A stretch of 27,945 nucleotides of DNA, taken from BOG-908 sp964242035 (GTDB lineage Bacteria; Pseudomonadota; Alphaproteobacteria; Acetobacterales; Acetobacteraceae). The DNA is taken from the NCBI GenBank assembly GCA_964242035.1, contig CAXTCL010000023.1, forward strand, positions 1-27,945, written 5' to 3'. This document shows, in pieces, positions 1 to 7,590 of this stretch. Positions within the stretch are counted from its first letter, which is position 1, and each line of letters starts with the position of its first letter. The position numbers and the translations under genes are program-made. Under the pieces are notes generated by a model. The model saw nothing but the letters and a program-made list of their open reading frames with translations, was not told where the DNA came from and ran no database searches.

Positions 1-28
1 GCGGCTTTGGTATTGTGCCGGCCTGAAG

Positions 29-205
29 GAAGAAAGGCCTTCTTTTTTGAAAAAGAAGCAGAAGAGTTTTGTCCCCGCGCCTGCACCACGGCCGCGCCTT
101 GTTCTGCAAATGCGCAAGCTGGCAGGACCAGGCCGGACCCTGACGCAGGCGCCAGGACCAAAAGTTTTTTGCTTCTTCTTTTCAAAAAAGAAGGCCTTGC
201 TTCCT
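29..205. repeat. AT-rich inverted-repeat element, copy A
   Basis: Left arm about 29-70 and right arm about 160-205 are inverted copies of one another around a GC-rich core. Each arm is itself a short hairpin of T-run and A-run flanked by CTTC/GAAG. The core contains a TGCAAATGCG segment shared with copies C, E and F. It fills most of the space before scoA. Nothing else recognisable lies in positions 1-248. Confidence 0.9.
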
Positions 206-248
206 CCCTATCGCCCAACTCCGGCGCAAACCAACAAGAGACGAGGAA

Positions 249-968
249 ATGGCGGCAAGCAAACTATACGCAGACGCAACAACGGCGCTGGCCGGCCTGC
301 TGCGCAATGACATGATGATAATGTCCGGCGGCTTCGGTGTGTGCGGCGTGCCTGACACCCTGATACGCGCCATACGCGACAGCGGCATCACCGGCCTGAC
401 GGTCGTCAGCAACAACGCCGGCACCGACGGCCTGGGCCTCGGCCTGCTGCTGGAAAGCCGGCAGATCAAGAAGATGGTCGCCAGCTACGTGGGCGAGAAC
501 AAGACCTTCATGAACCAATACCTCGCCGGCGAGCTCGAGGTGGAGTTCAACCCGCAAGGAACGCTGGCCGAGCGCATACGCGCCGGCGGCGCCGGTATCC
601 CCGCTTTCTTCACCCGCACCGGCGTCGGCACCAAGATCGCCGAAGGCAAGGAGGAGCGCGCCTTTGGCGGCGGCCGCTACATCATGGAGACCGGCCTGGT
701 GGCGGACCTGGCCGTGGTGCACGCCTGGCGCGGTGACGCAGAAGGCAACCTGATCTACCGGATGACCGCCCGCAACTTCAACCCGCCGATGGCCACGGCC
801 GCCCGCGTGACGGTCGCCGAGGTCGAGGAGCTGGTCCCCACCGGCACGCTCGACCCCGACCACATCATAACCCCCGGCGTCTTCGTCAAACGGCTGATCG
901 CCGTGGGCCACCTGGACAAACCCATCGAGCAGCGCACCACACGCCCGCGCGTCACACAGGAGGCCTGA
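249..968 (+). CDS. scoA: 3-oxoacid CoA-transferase, subunit A
   Basis: The alpha subunit of a class I CoA-transferase of the succinyl-CoA:3-ketoacid (SCOT) type, which moves CoA between succinyl-CoA and acetoacetate or another 3-oxoacid in the cytoplasm. The 239-residue length is normal for separate A subunits. The family's glycine-rich SGGFGVCGVP segment is at residues 26-35, followed by the GLTVVSNNAG strand and later the GGRYIMETGL and RNFNPPMATAA segments typical of this subunit. The ATG follows an AGAGACGAGG purine tract that ends very near the start, so the ribosome site is slightly cramped. It lies 3 nt upstream of the B subunit, so the two are surely one operon. The exact acceptor (acetoacetate or another oxoacid) cannot be read from sequence. 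It does not resemble the AarC-type acetate CoA-transferase. Confidence 0.95.
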   Translation: MAASKLYADATTALAGLLRNDMMIMSGGFGVCGVPDTLIRAIRDSGITGLTVVSNNAGTDGLGLGLLLESRQIKKMVASYVGENKTFMNQYLAGELEVEFNPQGTLAERIRAGGAGIPAFFTRTGVGTKIAEGKEERAFGGGRYIMETGLVADLAVVHAWRGDAEGNLIYRMTARNFNPPMATAARVTVAEVEELVPTGTLDPDHIITPGVFVKRLIAVGHLDKPIEQRTTRPRVTQEA

Positions 969-971
969 GCC

Positions 972-1613
972 ATGCCCTGGACCCGCGACCAGATGGCCGC
1001 CCGCGCTGCCCGCGAATTGCAGGACGGCTTCTACGTCAACCTCGGTATCGGCATCCCCACGCTGGTGGCCAACCACATCCCCGCGGACATGCACGTGGTA
1101 CTGCAGAGCGAGAACGGCATGCTCGGCATCGGCCCCTTCCCCTACGCGGGCGAAGAGGATGCCGACCTGATCAACGCAGGCAAGCAGACGGTGAGCCGCC
1201 TGCCCGAGACCAGCTTCTTCGACAGCGCCCAGAGCTTCGGCATGATACGCGGCGGACACATACAGCTTGCCGTCCTGGGCGCCCTGCAGGTGGCCGAAAA
1301 CGGCGACCTGGCCAACTGGATGATCCCCGGCAAGATGGTCAAGGGCATGGGCGGTGCGATGGACCTGGTCGCCGGCGTGCAGCGCGTAGTGGTCCTGATG
1401 GAGCACACCGCGAAGGGCGAGCCAAAGATCCTGCCCGCCTGCACCCTGCCGCTGACGGGTGCGGCCGTGGTGGACCTGATCGTGACCGATCTGTGCGTGT
1501 TCGACGTGGCCCGGCCAGGGCTGACACTGGTGGACCTGGCGCCGGGGGTTGGCGTGGAGGACGTTCGGGCCGCTACCACGGCAGCCTTTGCCGTGCATCC
1601 CGGTTTGGCGTAA
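972..1613 (+). CDS. scoB: 3-oxoacid CoA-transferase, subunit B
   Basis: The beta subunit, 213 residues, supplying the catalytic glutamate. The LQSENGMLGIGP motif at residues 44-55 places the family's active-site Glu at position 47. The upstream NLGIGIPTLV (23-32) and the later MVKGMGGAMDLV and MEHTAKGEPKIL segments are standard for SCOT B subunits. It follows scoA by three bases and ends with TAA just before repeat copy B, whose strong core hairpin probably terminates the transcript. Together with ScoA it would form the heterotetramer that activates ketoacids for the TCA cycle or ketone and polyhydroxybutyrate breakdown. Family assignment is secure; the physiological substrate is inferred. 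Confidence 0.95.
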   Translation: MPWTRDQMAARAARELQDGFYVNLGIGIPTLVANHIPADMHVVLQSENGMLGIGPFPYAGEEDADLINAGKQTVSRLPETSFFDSAQSFGMIRGGHIQLAVLGALQVAENGDLANWMIPGKMVKGMGGAMDLVAGVQRVVVLMEHTAKGEPKILPACTLPLTGAAVVDLIVTDLCVFDVARPGLTLVDLAPGVGVEDVRAATTAAFAVHPGLA

Positions 1614-1617
1614 TCAG

Positions 1618-1740
1618 CAAGTCGTTTTTTGAAAACAGGGACCAGAAACTCTTGCTCCGCTGTCGCGCGATTGTCGAAAATGTCGCGACAGCGGAGCAAA
1701 AGTTTCCCGCTGCTTTTTTTCAAAAAGAAGGCCTTCCTTT
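1618..1740. repeat. AT-rich inverted-repeat element, copy B (divergent arms)
   Basis: The left arm (1618-1650) and right arm (1698-1738) are diverged from the consensus. The core is of the CTCCGCTGTCGC type also seen in copies D and L and forms a perfect palindromic stem. The element lies between scoB and the tRNA gene. Confidence 0.8.
1652..1720 (+). terminator. Core hairpin of copy B, likely scoAB terminator
   Basis: Positions 1652-1667 (TTGCTCCGCTGTCGCG) pair perfectly with 1684-1699 around a 16-nt loop, and a run of seven T follows at 1714-1720. The T run is about 14 nt beyond the stem, so this is not a textbook intrinsic terminator. It sits 38 nt after the scoB stop and ahead of the tRNA gene. 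Confidence 0.5.
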
Positions 1741-1777
1741 CTTCCTGACGCCCGGCTATACGCCCGCCTCCGGAGAC

Positions 1778-1853
1778 GGGGCTGTAGCTCAGTTGGGAGA
1801 GCGCCTGAATGGCATTCAGGAGGTCAGCGGTTCGATCCCGCTCAGCTCCACCA
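1778..1853 (+). tRNA. tRNA-Ala, anticodon GGC
   Basis: A 76-nt cloverleaf. The acceptor stem GGGGCTG pairs with CAGCTCC (one G-U), the D-arm is TAGCTCAGTTGGGAGAGC, and the anticodon stem CCTGA/TCAGG encloses loop ATGGCAT with anticodon GGC at 1811-1813. The T-loop is GTTCGATCC and CCA is encoded at 1851-1853. It reads GCC/GCU alanine codons, with GCC dominant in this GC-rich genome. It ends only 10 nt from the stop codon of the convergent peptidase gene. Confidence 0.97.
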
Positions 1854-1863
1854 CCGCCCGGCG

Positions 1864-3429
1864 TCAGTCGGCCAGCAGCTTCGGCAGCAGCAACTTCATC
1901 AGCGGCGCGCCTACCCCCGTCACCAGGTCGTAACCCACCTTGGCGGAGTACCCGCCATTACTGCCGGTCTTGATGTCGCGCAGGCTGGTCGTGCCGATCA
2001 GCGGATAGATGTCGGTGTCGAGCAGGCCGATCGTGCTCTTGCCGGCAGCAAGCCGCCTGGAATTGGCCAGCCCGATCAGCCCCGCCAGCACAGGCGAAGA
2101 TACCGACGTGCCGCCGAACTGGTTCTCCTGGCCGTTGACGATGACCAGAACGCCGGTGTTCGGGTTGGCGTCGGCCGACAGGTCAGGTACCGCCCGCTTG
2201 CTGTAGCTCAGGCTGGACTGGTAGCTCGGCTTGGCGAAGTAGGTGCTGATGCCACCGCCGCTATCCGCCCATCCCGTCTCCGCCTGCTCTGTCGTTCCGT
2301 TCAGCTTGAGCGTCGTTCCGCCAGCCGCCACCACGTGCGGGCTGGTGCTGTAGAACGAGGGCGTGTTCGCGCTGCCGCCGCACTCGTGGCTGCCGCTGTC
2401 GCCGGAGGACACGAACACGCTGGCACCGAGCGCCGTCATGGTCGCGAAATACTGGTCATCGGTGCTGAGCTCGCCGCCTGCCTCGTCGGTCTCGCACTCG
2501 CCAAGACTGATGGAGACCTGGGTGATCACGATCCCCGATTGCAGGTCGCTGATCACGCGCTGGAACGTGGTGTCCAGGTGCGCGTCGCTCAGCGACTGCG
2601 ACGCATAGACGCGCACCTTGCTGGCAGGACCCATCGAGCTGGAATACTGCGTGTCCAGGCTTTCTTCGCCGGACAGCCCAGGCAAGGTCCCGGGCACGGC
2701 CTGGATAAGGGTAATGTTCGACAGGCTCTGCGACACTCCCGCCGTCGACCAGAACTGGGTCAGGTCGGCTGTCTTCGGAAACGTGTCGATGACGATGGCG
2801 GTCGTGGTACCCGCGCCGGTGCTGAGCCCGTTAGCGCGGTAGGCATTCAGCAGGTCGGACGGGACATAGGGCGTGGTGCCGGCCTCCGGCTTGTTCGAGA
2901 CATGCTCGTAATGGGCGTGGTGTTGCGGCTGCAGGCCGTTGATGCTGAGCACGATCCCGGCCAGTTCGGACGGAACGGAGGGCTCACTGTCGGCGGAGAC
3001 GTAATCCTGCCCTTCGGACTCGATGTGCGAAAAATGCACGTCCAGCGCCCGCGACACGGCGTCCGCACGGCCGCTGGCCGTGATCGTCATCCGGCTCGGC
3101 ACCGTCGTCTCGATCGTCAGCCCAGCCGACTTCAACCAGGCGACCACCGCATCGTGGTCCTGCTGGGTCGGAAAATGGCCGGAAGCGAGTTCGGCGGGCG
3201 ATACCTTGCCACCTGATTGCAAGCGGGCGCTCAGGCCAGGGAAGTCGCGCAGACGCAGCGCGACCTGGAACTGCACGGTGCTCGCCGGGTCGGCCTCGCC
3301 CACGACGCGGACGGTGCTTGCCAGGGGAGCCACGCTGCCGCCCATCTTGACGGGCTGGGCCAGCGCTGAGGCCGGGCCATACAGCCCGCAAACAGCCGCC
3401 AGGAGGGCTAGGCGTGTGTGTCTGTTCAC
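1864..3429 (-). CDS. Secreted S53-family (sedolisin/kumamolisin-like) peptidase
   Basis: A pepstatin-insensitive serine-carboxyl endopeptidase, normally acid-active after removal of its propeptide. I start it at GTG 3429 because residues 1-25 then form a signal peptide (NRHTR, then LALLAAVCGLYGPASALA), with AAGG 7 nt upstream; the open frame to 3645 adds arginine-rich, non-secretory sequence. Residues about 30-180 are the Pro-kumamolisin activation domain. The catalytic set is visible: Glu255 and Asp259 in GEESLD, oxyanion Asp344 in SSGDSG, and nucleophile Ser442 in GGTSVSSP. The C-terminal DIKTGSNGGYSA...GYDLVTGVG is the calcium site. At 521 residues it is complete. It lies downstream of the LprI-like lipoprotein on the same strand with a 136-nt gap. 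The role is probably nutrient acquisition or envelope protein processing in acidic surroundings (inference). Confidence 0.9.
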   Translation of the reverse strand: MNRHTRLALLAAVCGLYGPASALAQPVKMGGSVAPLASTVRVVGEADPASTVQFQVALRLRDFPGLSARLQSGGKVSPAELASGHFPTQQDHDAVVAWLKSAGLTIETTVPSRMTITASGRADAVSRALDVHFSHIESEGQDYVSADSEPSVPSELAGIVLSINGLQPQHHAHYEHVSNKPEAGTTPYVPSDLLNAYRANGLSTGAGTTTAIVIDTFPKTADLTQFWSTAGVSQSLSNITLIQAVPGTLPGLSGEESLDTQYSSSMGPASKVRVYASQSLSDAHLDTTFQRVISDLQSGIVITQVSISLGECETDEAGGELSTDDQYFATMTALGASVFVSSGDSGSHECGGSANTPSFYSTSPHVVAAGGTTLKLNGTTEQAETGWADSGGGISTYFAKPSYQSSLSYSKRAVPDLSADANPNTGVLVIVNGQENQFGGTSVSSPVLAGLIGLANSRRLAAGKSTIGLLDTDIYPLIGTTSLRDIKTGSNGGYSAKVGYDLVTGVGAPLMKLLLPKLLAD

Positions 3430-3565
3430 GATCGGACCTTGCTTTTGGTTTCGTCCGCAGCCTGAACAGGCGCCACGCGCTTGGCAACAGGAAAGCTCCT
3501 GTTCGGCTCTGATCGTGGCCCATACGTCGCGCTGGCGTCGTCGCCGCAAATACGCCGGCACTGTC

Positions 3566-5038
3566 CTATTGCGGCGATGGAACGATGGCATACCGCGGCC
3601 GGTAGCCGGGTGCCGGTTCCGGCGCGCTGCCAAGGTTGGGCGCAATGCTGACCGTCGCCTGATACAGCAACTCCATCACCGCGATCCCGCCCGCCTGCCG
3701 CGCCTCGTCCGCGTTCAGCGCCTGCGCGGTCTGATAGCCGTGCACCAGGTCGGCAGCGGCCGGTCGCAACAGCGCAAACAGCCGGTCGAACAACACCTTA
3801 TTTGCCGGATCCCTGGCCGACCAGGCGAACAGCGCGTCCAGCACGTCATCATGCCGCTCGCGCAACCAGAGCGTCTGGCGGCCGCCGCCTTGCTGGACGG
3901 CAAGCAGCGGCATGTGGAGCACCACGAACTCCGCGTCGGCCGACAGCTGCGCCTGGTCGCGCTTGACCGCGTTGCCGAGCGGCAGGTCGGCCGAGGCGCG
4001 TATCTGGGCCAGCACTTCGCGCCAATGCGTGAGGCTGGGCAGCGTGTCGAACACGCCGGGCTCGGCCGGGCGGGTGTAGGTGTCGAACAGGCAGGCCGGC
4101 ACGGGTTTGCCGCCGCTCAGATCCCACACGCCGGCATGGGCCGCCTCGCCCTGGGCGGCCGGCGTGGTGGTGCCCCAGGCATCCGCGGCCAGCGCCAGCA
4201 GGCGCGCGCCGTCGCGGAACACATTCATCTGGCCGTAATCGCCGGTCTGGCTGGCGAAACTGGAGAAGCGGCCGCCCTGGTTTGCCGTGTGCTGCGCCTC
4301 CAGCAACTGCGTCAGCGAGATATCGGTCAGCACCGGCGCGCCGCCGCCCAGGATGATGCTGCGGGCACGGCGCTGAAACAGGCCGAACACGTTGGCGTCG
4401 TAGAGATCGACGCGGACCGGCGGTGCCGCCTCAGGGCCGTACGTGCCCGCCACTTCCTGGTAGCCCATCGCGGCCGGGTCCAGCGTTCCGGTGCGGAGCA
4501 GGGCCGCGTTGGCCCGTTGCGCGAAGGCGGTGCAGAAGGTGGGATCGGGCTGCTTGCCGCCGCCGGCCGACGCATGCAGGCTGACATACTGCGCGATCGC
4601 GCCGGCCGGCGGTGGTGCTGGCGGCCAGGCCCGCAAAGCTGCCGTCCGCGCCATCAGCGCCGATCCGAGGCAGCCCGCCGTTCCGCCCGGCGCATCCTGG
4701 AGCCGGCACTGCCCTGGCAAGGCCAGCAGCCAGGCGCGCTGGCTGGCCAGGATCGCGTCGCGCCCGAAGATGCTGGCCGGACGCAAATCCGCCTGCAGCG
4801 CCTGGGTCATCGCGCGGTTGGCGGCCGTCAGAGGCGGGCTGGCGCAGATCGCCGTCTCCGCCGCCGTCGCCGCCTCGAAGCAGTCGGTGCTGGCGTCGGC
4901 TGCGTCCGCCGTCTGCGGCGAGATGCTGGAATCCGGCACGTAGGGGGTTACGTGGTGGATGACGCAGGCGGACAGCGGCAGCGCGAGGGCCAGGCAGTGA
5001 AGGTAAGCAAGGCCTTCTTTTTTGAAAAAAAGAAGCAA
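3566..5038 (-). CDS. LprI-like (DUF1311) lipoprotein, start within repeat C
   Basis: A putative exported lipoprotein. The lipobox LPLSAC precedes the mature Cys, followed by an N-terminal domain resembling the lysozyme-inhibitor LprI-like family (DUF1311): CFEAATAAETAICA, then a QRAWL segment, then paired Cys-containing motifs ending CLGSALMARTAALRA. The remaining ~350 residues are unfamiliar; HWREVLAQIRA and ERHDDVLDALFAW look helical. The start is unusual. Just upstream of the lipobox the frame enters the right end of repeat C, and no ATG lies between. I chose TTG 5038, inside the repeat, with GGAGG 12 nt upstream, giving MLLFFKKEGLAYLHCLALALPLSAC in pieces as signal peptide. Alternatives are ATG 5164 across the whole repeat or a CTG near 4998. 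Function as a lysozyme inhibitor or envelope stress protein is inferred from the N-terminal domain only. Confidence 0.7.
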   Translation of the reverse strand: MLLFFKKEGLAYLHCLALALPLSACVIHHVTPYVPDSSISPQTADAADASTDCFEAATAAETAICASPPLTAANRAMTQALQADLRPASIFGRDAILASQRAWLLALPGQCRLQDAPGGTAGCLGSALMARTAALRAWPPAPPPAGAIAQYVSLHASAGGGKQPDPTFCTAFAQRANAALLRTGTLDPAAMGYQEVAGTYGPEAAPPVRVDLYDANVFGLFQRRARSIILGGGAPVLTDISLTQLLEAQHTANQGGRFSSFASQTGDYGQMNVFRDGARLLALAADAWGTTTPAAQGEAAHAGVWDLSGGKPVPACLFDTYTRPAEPGVFDTLPSLTHWREVLAQIRASADLPLGNAVKRDQAQLSADAEFVVLHMPLLAVQQGGGRQTLWLRERHDDVLDALFAWSARDPANKVLFDRLFALLRPAAADLVHGYQTAQALNADEARQAGGIAVMELLYQATVSIAPNLGSAPEPAPGYRPRYAIVPSPQ

Positions 5039-5157
5039 AAAACTTTTACTCCTCCGCTGCTCAGCCGCTTCGGTATCTCTTGGTGAGACCTGGACGCTGC
5101 AAATGCGGGGAGCAAAAGTTTTTTGGTCCGTTTTTTCAAAAAAGGACTGCTTGCTTT
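5004..5157. repeat. AT-rich inverted-repeat element, copy C (mixed arms)
   Basis: The left arm (5006-5047) is of the CTTC/GAAG type, while the right arm (5114-5155) is of the GGTCC/GGAC type. The core ends in CTGCAAATGCGGGGAGC, shared in inverted form with copy F. The element covers the 5' end of the LprI-like gene and most of the gap to the TonB-like gene. Confidence 0.9.
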
Positions 5158-5188
5158 CTGTCATGAGTCGAACAATCCCGCCCGGAGC

Positions 5189-5875
5189 CTAAGGATGAAA
5201 GATCAGGCTGCCGTGCACCTCACTCGCCGCGGCGCCCAGGTCCGGCGGTGGCGGGAACGGCCCGGCGCCCTGTATGGCCGCGCGCGCGGCTGCGTTGATC
5301 TCCGGCACGCCGCAAGGATCGATGGAGAAGCCCGCCAGCGCACCGGTCCGGGTGACCGAGACGCGGTAGGCCACCACGCAGGTGTTCCGGCGGTCCCAGG
5401 CAAGGCTGGGCTGGCGTTTGGCGGCCAGCACGCGGGCACGTACGGCCGCCTCGAACCCCGCCAGCGACCCGCGGGCGGCGAGGCCACCGCCGCCGGAAGC
5501 CGCCACGTCCAGCCCCAGCCCGCCATCCGTGGCAGCCGCGAAACGGCCGGCCGCTTGCGCTGCTGGCGCCGCACGCGTGATGGCGCGTGGCGTCAAAGGT
5601 TGCGCCTGCGCAGGTGCTGCAAGCCTGATCTCCGGCGCTGCAACCGCGATCGGGGGCGGCGCGGACAGGGCCGGTTGGATACGCGGCAGCGGCGGCGGCG
5701 GCCTCGGCGGGGTCGCCAGGATCAGGGTGGCGGGCACTACTGCCGGCAGCAGGGCCGGGAGGGCGCCGGTGCTGGTCAGCGCCACCAGCAACAGGACGTG
5801 CAGCCCGGCGACCAGGCTCAGCGCCACCAGGCGCTGCGTGCCGGACGACCGCAGCGACACGGCTTGCCGCATCAT
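5189..5875 (-). CDS. TonB-like energy transducer, short linker
   Basis: 228 residues with TonB architecture. A single N-terminal membrane anchor at about 16-34 carries a histidine (His26), as in TonB anchors that engage ExbB/ExbD. A proline-rich linker follows (about 57-75, PPRPPPPLPRIQP), then an Ala-rich spacer and a C-terminal TonB_C-like domain (about 140-220). The latter contains AAVRARVLAAKRQPSLAW, VVAYRVSVTRTGAL and the PFPPPP turn. Two cysteines (166 and 188) in the C-terminal domain could form a periplasmic disulfide. The gene starts 12 nt after the SDR stop, so it is probably cotranscribed with TetR-SDR. No exbB, exbD or receptor is in the window. A TolA-like role is the alternative. 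The two ATGs in tandem at the start cannot be told apart. Confidence 0.75.
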   Translation of the reverse strand: MMRQAVSLRSSGTQRLVALSLVAGLHVLLLVALTSTGALPALLPAVVPATLILATPPRPPPPLPRIQPALSAPPPIAVAAPEIRLAAPAQAQPLTPRAITRAAPAAQAAGRFAAATDGGLGLDVAASGGGGLAARGSLAGFEAAVRARVLAAKRQPSLAWDRRNTCVVAYRVSVTRTGALAGFSIDPCGVPEINAAARAAIQGAGPFPPPPDLGAAASEVHGSLIFHP

Positions 5876-5887
5876 CCGGCGCGCCGC

Positions 5888-6748
5888 CTAGCCAGGCTGC
5901 ATGCCTGCAAGCGTGCCCTCGATGAGCTGCCTGATCGGCGAAGCCATGCCGGGGTCCCAAGAGGTGCGCGGTCCGATCGTGACACCGCCATCGACCACGA
6001 GCTGAGTACCGGTGACAAAGGCGGACGCGTCGCTGGCGAGGTACAGGCACGCTTGCGCCACGTGCTCAGGCGCGCCGGCGAGCTTCACCGGCTGCGAATG
6101 CGGCGCCGCCTGGCGCAGGGTCTCGCGTACTTGGTCCAGTGCGGCCTGCGGCAGGTCCAGCCCGCGCAGCGCGCTGGTGAAGATGTCGGTCACCACGAAA
6201 CCGGGACAGATGGCGTTCACCCGTATGCCGTAGCGCGCCAGCTCGGCGGCAGCCACCCGGCTGAGCTGCACCACGCCGGCCTTGGCTGCCGAATAGGCGA
6301 TCGGTGCCGCGCCGGTGGTGAAGGCAGCGATCGACGCAGTGTTCACGATGGCGCCCCCGCGCGCCTTCATGTGCGGCACGGCATAGCGCATGCCGAGTGC
6401 GACGGCCCGCAGCAGCACAGCATGCGTCATGTCCCACAGCGCGCCGGTCATCTCCTCGATGCTCTCCACCGCGCCGGACGCACCGGCGTTGTTGAACAGG
6501 ATGTCGATCCCGCCGAACCGGGCGGCGGCGGCCTGCATGAGCGCCTCGATCTCCGACTCGCGGCTGACGTCGCAATGCTGGTAGGCCACGCGCTCCCCGA
6601 GCCGCGCGGCAAGGGCGGCACCCTTTTCGTCCTGCACGTCAGCGACCATCACATGGGCGCCTTCGGCCGCGAACAGCTCGACCGTGGCCAGGCCGATGCC
6701 GGAGCAGCCGCCCGTTATCACGGCAACCTTGTTGTCTAGGCGCGGCAT
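5888..6748 (-). CDS. Short-chain dehydrogenase/reductase (SDR)
   Basis: A classical NAD(P)-dependent SDR oxidoreductase of 286 residues. The dinucleotide site TGGCSGIG is at 12-19, and Asp37 in MVADVQD suggests NAD(H) preference. NNAG is at 86-89, and the catalytic set is Ser139 (NTAS), Tyr152 and Lys156 (YSAAK). CPGFVVTD and the C-terminal TGTQLVVDGG also fit. The tail after about 262 is slightly longer than usual. The substrate is not identifiable; relatives act on hydroxysteroids, cyclohexanols and 3-hydroxyacyl compounds. It lies between a TetR regulator upstream and a TonB-like gene 12 nt downstream. A palindrome inside its putative promoter suggests control by the neighbouring TetR protein. 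GGAG precedes the ATG (CAAGGAGACCGC). Confidence 0.9.
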   Translation of the reverse strand: MPRLDNKVAVITGGCSGIGLATVELFAAEGAHVMVADVQDEKGAALAARLGERVAYQHCDVSRESEIEALMQAAAARFGGIDILFNNAGASGAVESIEEMTGALWDMTHAVLLRAVALGMRYAVPHMKARGGAIVNTASIAAFTTGAAPIAYSAAKAGVVQLSRVAAAELARYGIRVNAICPGFVVTDIFTSALRGLDLPQAALDQVRETLRQAAPHSQPVKLAGAPEHVAQACLYLASDASAFVTGTQLVVDGGVTIGPRTSWDPGMASPIRQLIEGTLAGMQPG

Positions 6749-6782
6749 GCGGTCTCCTTGGCTAAGCGGATCGTGCTCGACG

Positions 6783-6812
6783 TATCTAGGGTGAGTACCC
6801 TAAAACGGTCAA
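6783..6812 (-). promoter_or_regulatory. Putative SDR promoter with TetR-type operator
   Basis: On the minus strand TTGACC (6812-6807) could be a -35 box. After 17-18 nt comes a weak TAGATA (6788-6783) as -10. Between them lies a perfect interrupted palindrome, TAGGGT-GAGT-ACCCTA (6787-6802), well placed to block polymerase when bound by a dimeric repressor. The -35 overlaps the stop codon of the TetR gene, whose product is the obvious candidate ligand-responsive repressor. Confidence 0.5.
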
Positions 6813-7426
6813 GCAGACGCCTGGCGGGCCAGGGCTCGCGCTGGCTGCGCGACGGTGTAGGGGGCGAACAAGGCTTCCACCTGTGCCCTGCCCCAGCGCA
6901 GATGCTCGCGCGTGATGGTGGCCACACCCTGCCTGGCGCCCACGTAGTCGATCCAGCTGCCGCCGATGATCCAGGCGTTCACCACCAGCGCTTCCAGCTC
7001 GGCCGGACTTGCCCGCAACAGGCCGTCGCGCACCATCGCATCCAGCATGCCGCCCACTTGTTCCTGGCCGGTACGCGTCAATGCGGACAGGCGCGGCTGG
7101 AGCGACGGTGCCAGGTGATACGTCACGGCCGTATAGAACAGCCGCCACTCCCACATCGTCTCGAACCAGCCCTCCAGATATTGCGTGTGTTGCGCTGCCT
7201 GAACATCCAGCGGACGGCCGGCGCGCGCCAGCGCGTCCACAAACCGGTCGAACAGCGCCTCGACGATCTGGTCCTTGCGCTGGAAATGGTAGTGCAGATT
7301 GCCTTCGCTGATGCCCACGCTGTCGGCGATCTCTGCGGTGGTCACCTTGCTCGGGCCGCGCTCGTTGAACAGGTTGCGGCAGGCTTCGAGTATCCTGTCC
7401 CTTGTGCTGATCTTCGGCTCGGCCAT
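6809..7426 (-). CDS. TetR/AcrR-family transcriptional regulator
   Basis: 205 residues from ATG 7426. A TTG three codons upstream is less likely. The N-terminal TetR helix-turn-helix spans about 8-55: ISTRDRILEACRNLF, then VTTAEIADSVGISEGNLHYHF, with the diagnostic YHF at 46-48 and KDQIVEALF after it. The C-terminal half is the variable ligand and dimer domain, of the TetR_C type found next to fatty-acid or aromatic metabolism genes. It lies 60 nt upstream of the SDR gene on the same strand. The interrupted palindrome at 6787-6802 is a likely operator for the SDR-TonB genes. Its own upstream region is the left half of repeat copy D. The ligand is unknown. Confidence 0.9.
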   Translation of the reverse strand: MAEPKISTRDRILEACRNLFNERGPSKVTTAEIADSVGISEGNLHYHFQRKDQIVEALFDRFVDALARAGRPLDVQAAQHTQYLEGWFETMWEWRLFYTAVTYHLAPSLQPRLSALTRTGQEQVGGMLDAMVRDGLLRASPAELEALVVNAWIIGGSWIDYVGARQGVATITREHLRWGRAQVEALFAPYTVAQPARALARQASA

Positions 7427-7430
7427 CAGA

Positions 7431-7520
7431 AGCAAGAAAGCACTTCTTTTTTGAAAAAAAGAAGCAAAAAACTTTCACTCCGCTGTCGCACGCTGCTTCG
7501 ACAATCGCCGACAGAAACCT
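7431..7520. repeat. AT-rich inverted-repeat element, copy D (left half)
   Basis: The left arm (7431-7475) is near-consensus, followed by a degenerate CTCCGCTGTCGC core (7477-7488) with a partial mate CGACAG at about 7509-7514. The right arm is missing. It fills much of the 164-nt gap between xseA and the TetR gene. Confidence 0.8.
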
Positions 7521-7590
7521 TTAGGCCATGAGCACCGGAGCACAGGGAAAGCGCGCCAGATGGCCGTCAGGGCGCGTTTCAAACGGACAC

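Noticed and set aside
264..1598. Long minus-strand open frame opposite scoAB
   Set aside because: It is the antisense shadow of two strongly supported genes; its translation is rich in His, Gly and Gln without any family pattern.
249..1613. Acetate-specific CoA-transferase (AarC type)
   Set aside because: The two-subunit layout and the SENG motif fit the SCOT family; AarC is a single longer chain of another family.
1778..1853. tRNA-Ala as an integration site
   Set aside because: The sequence after the 3' end is an ordinary convergent gene; no integrase and no repeated tRNA end are visible.
3023..5086. 687-codon plus-strand frame over the LprI-like and S53 genes
   Set aside because: Antisense shadow in GC-rich DNA; arginine-rich, low-complexity translation, while the minus strand has family motifs.
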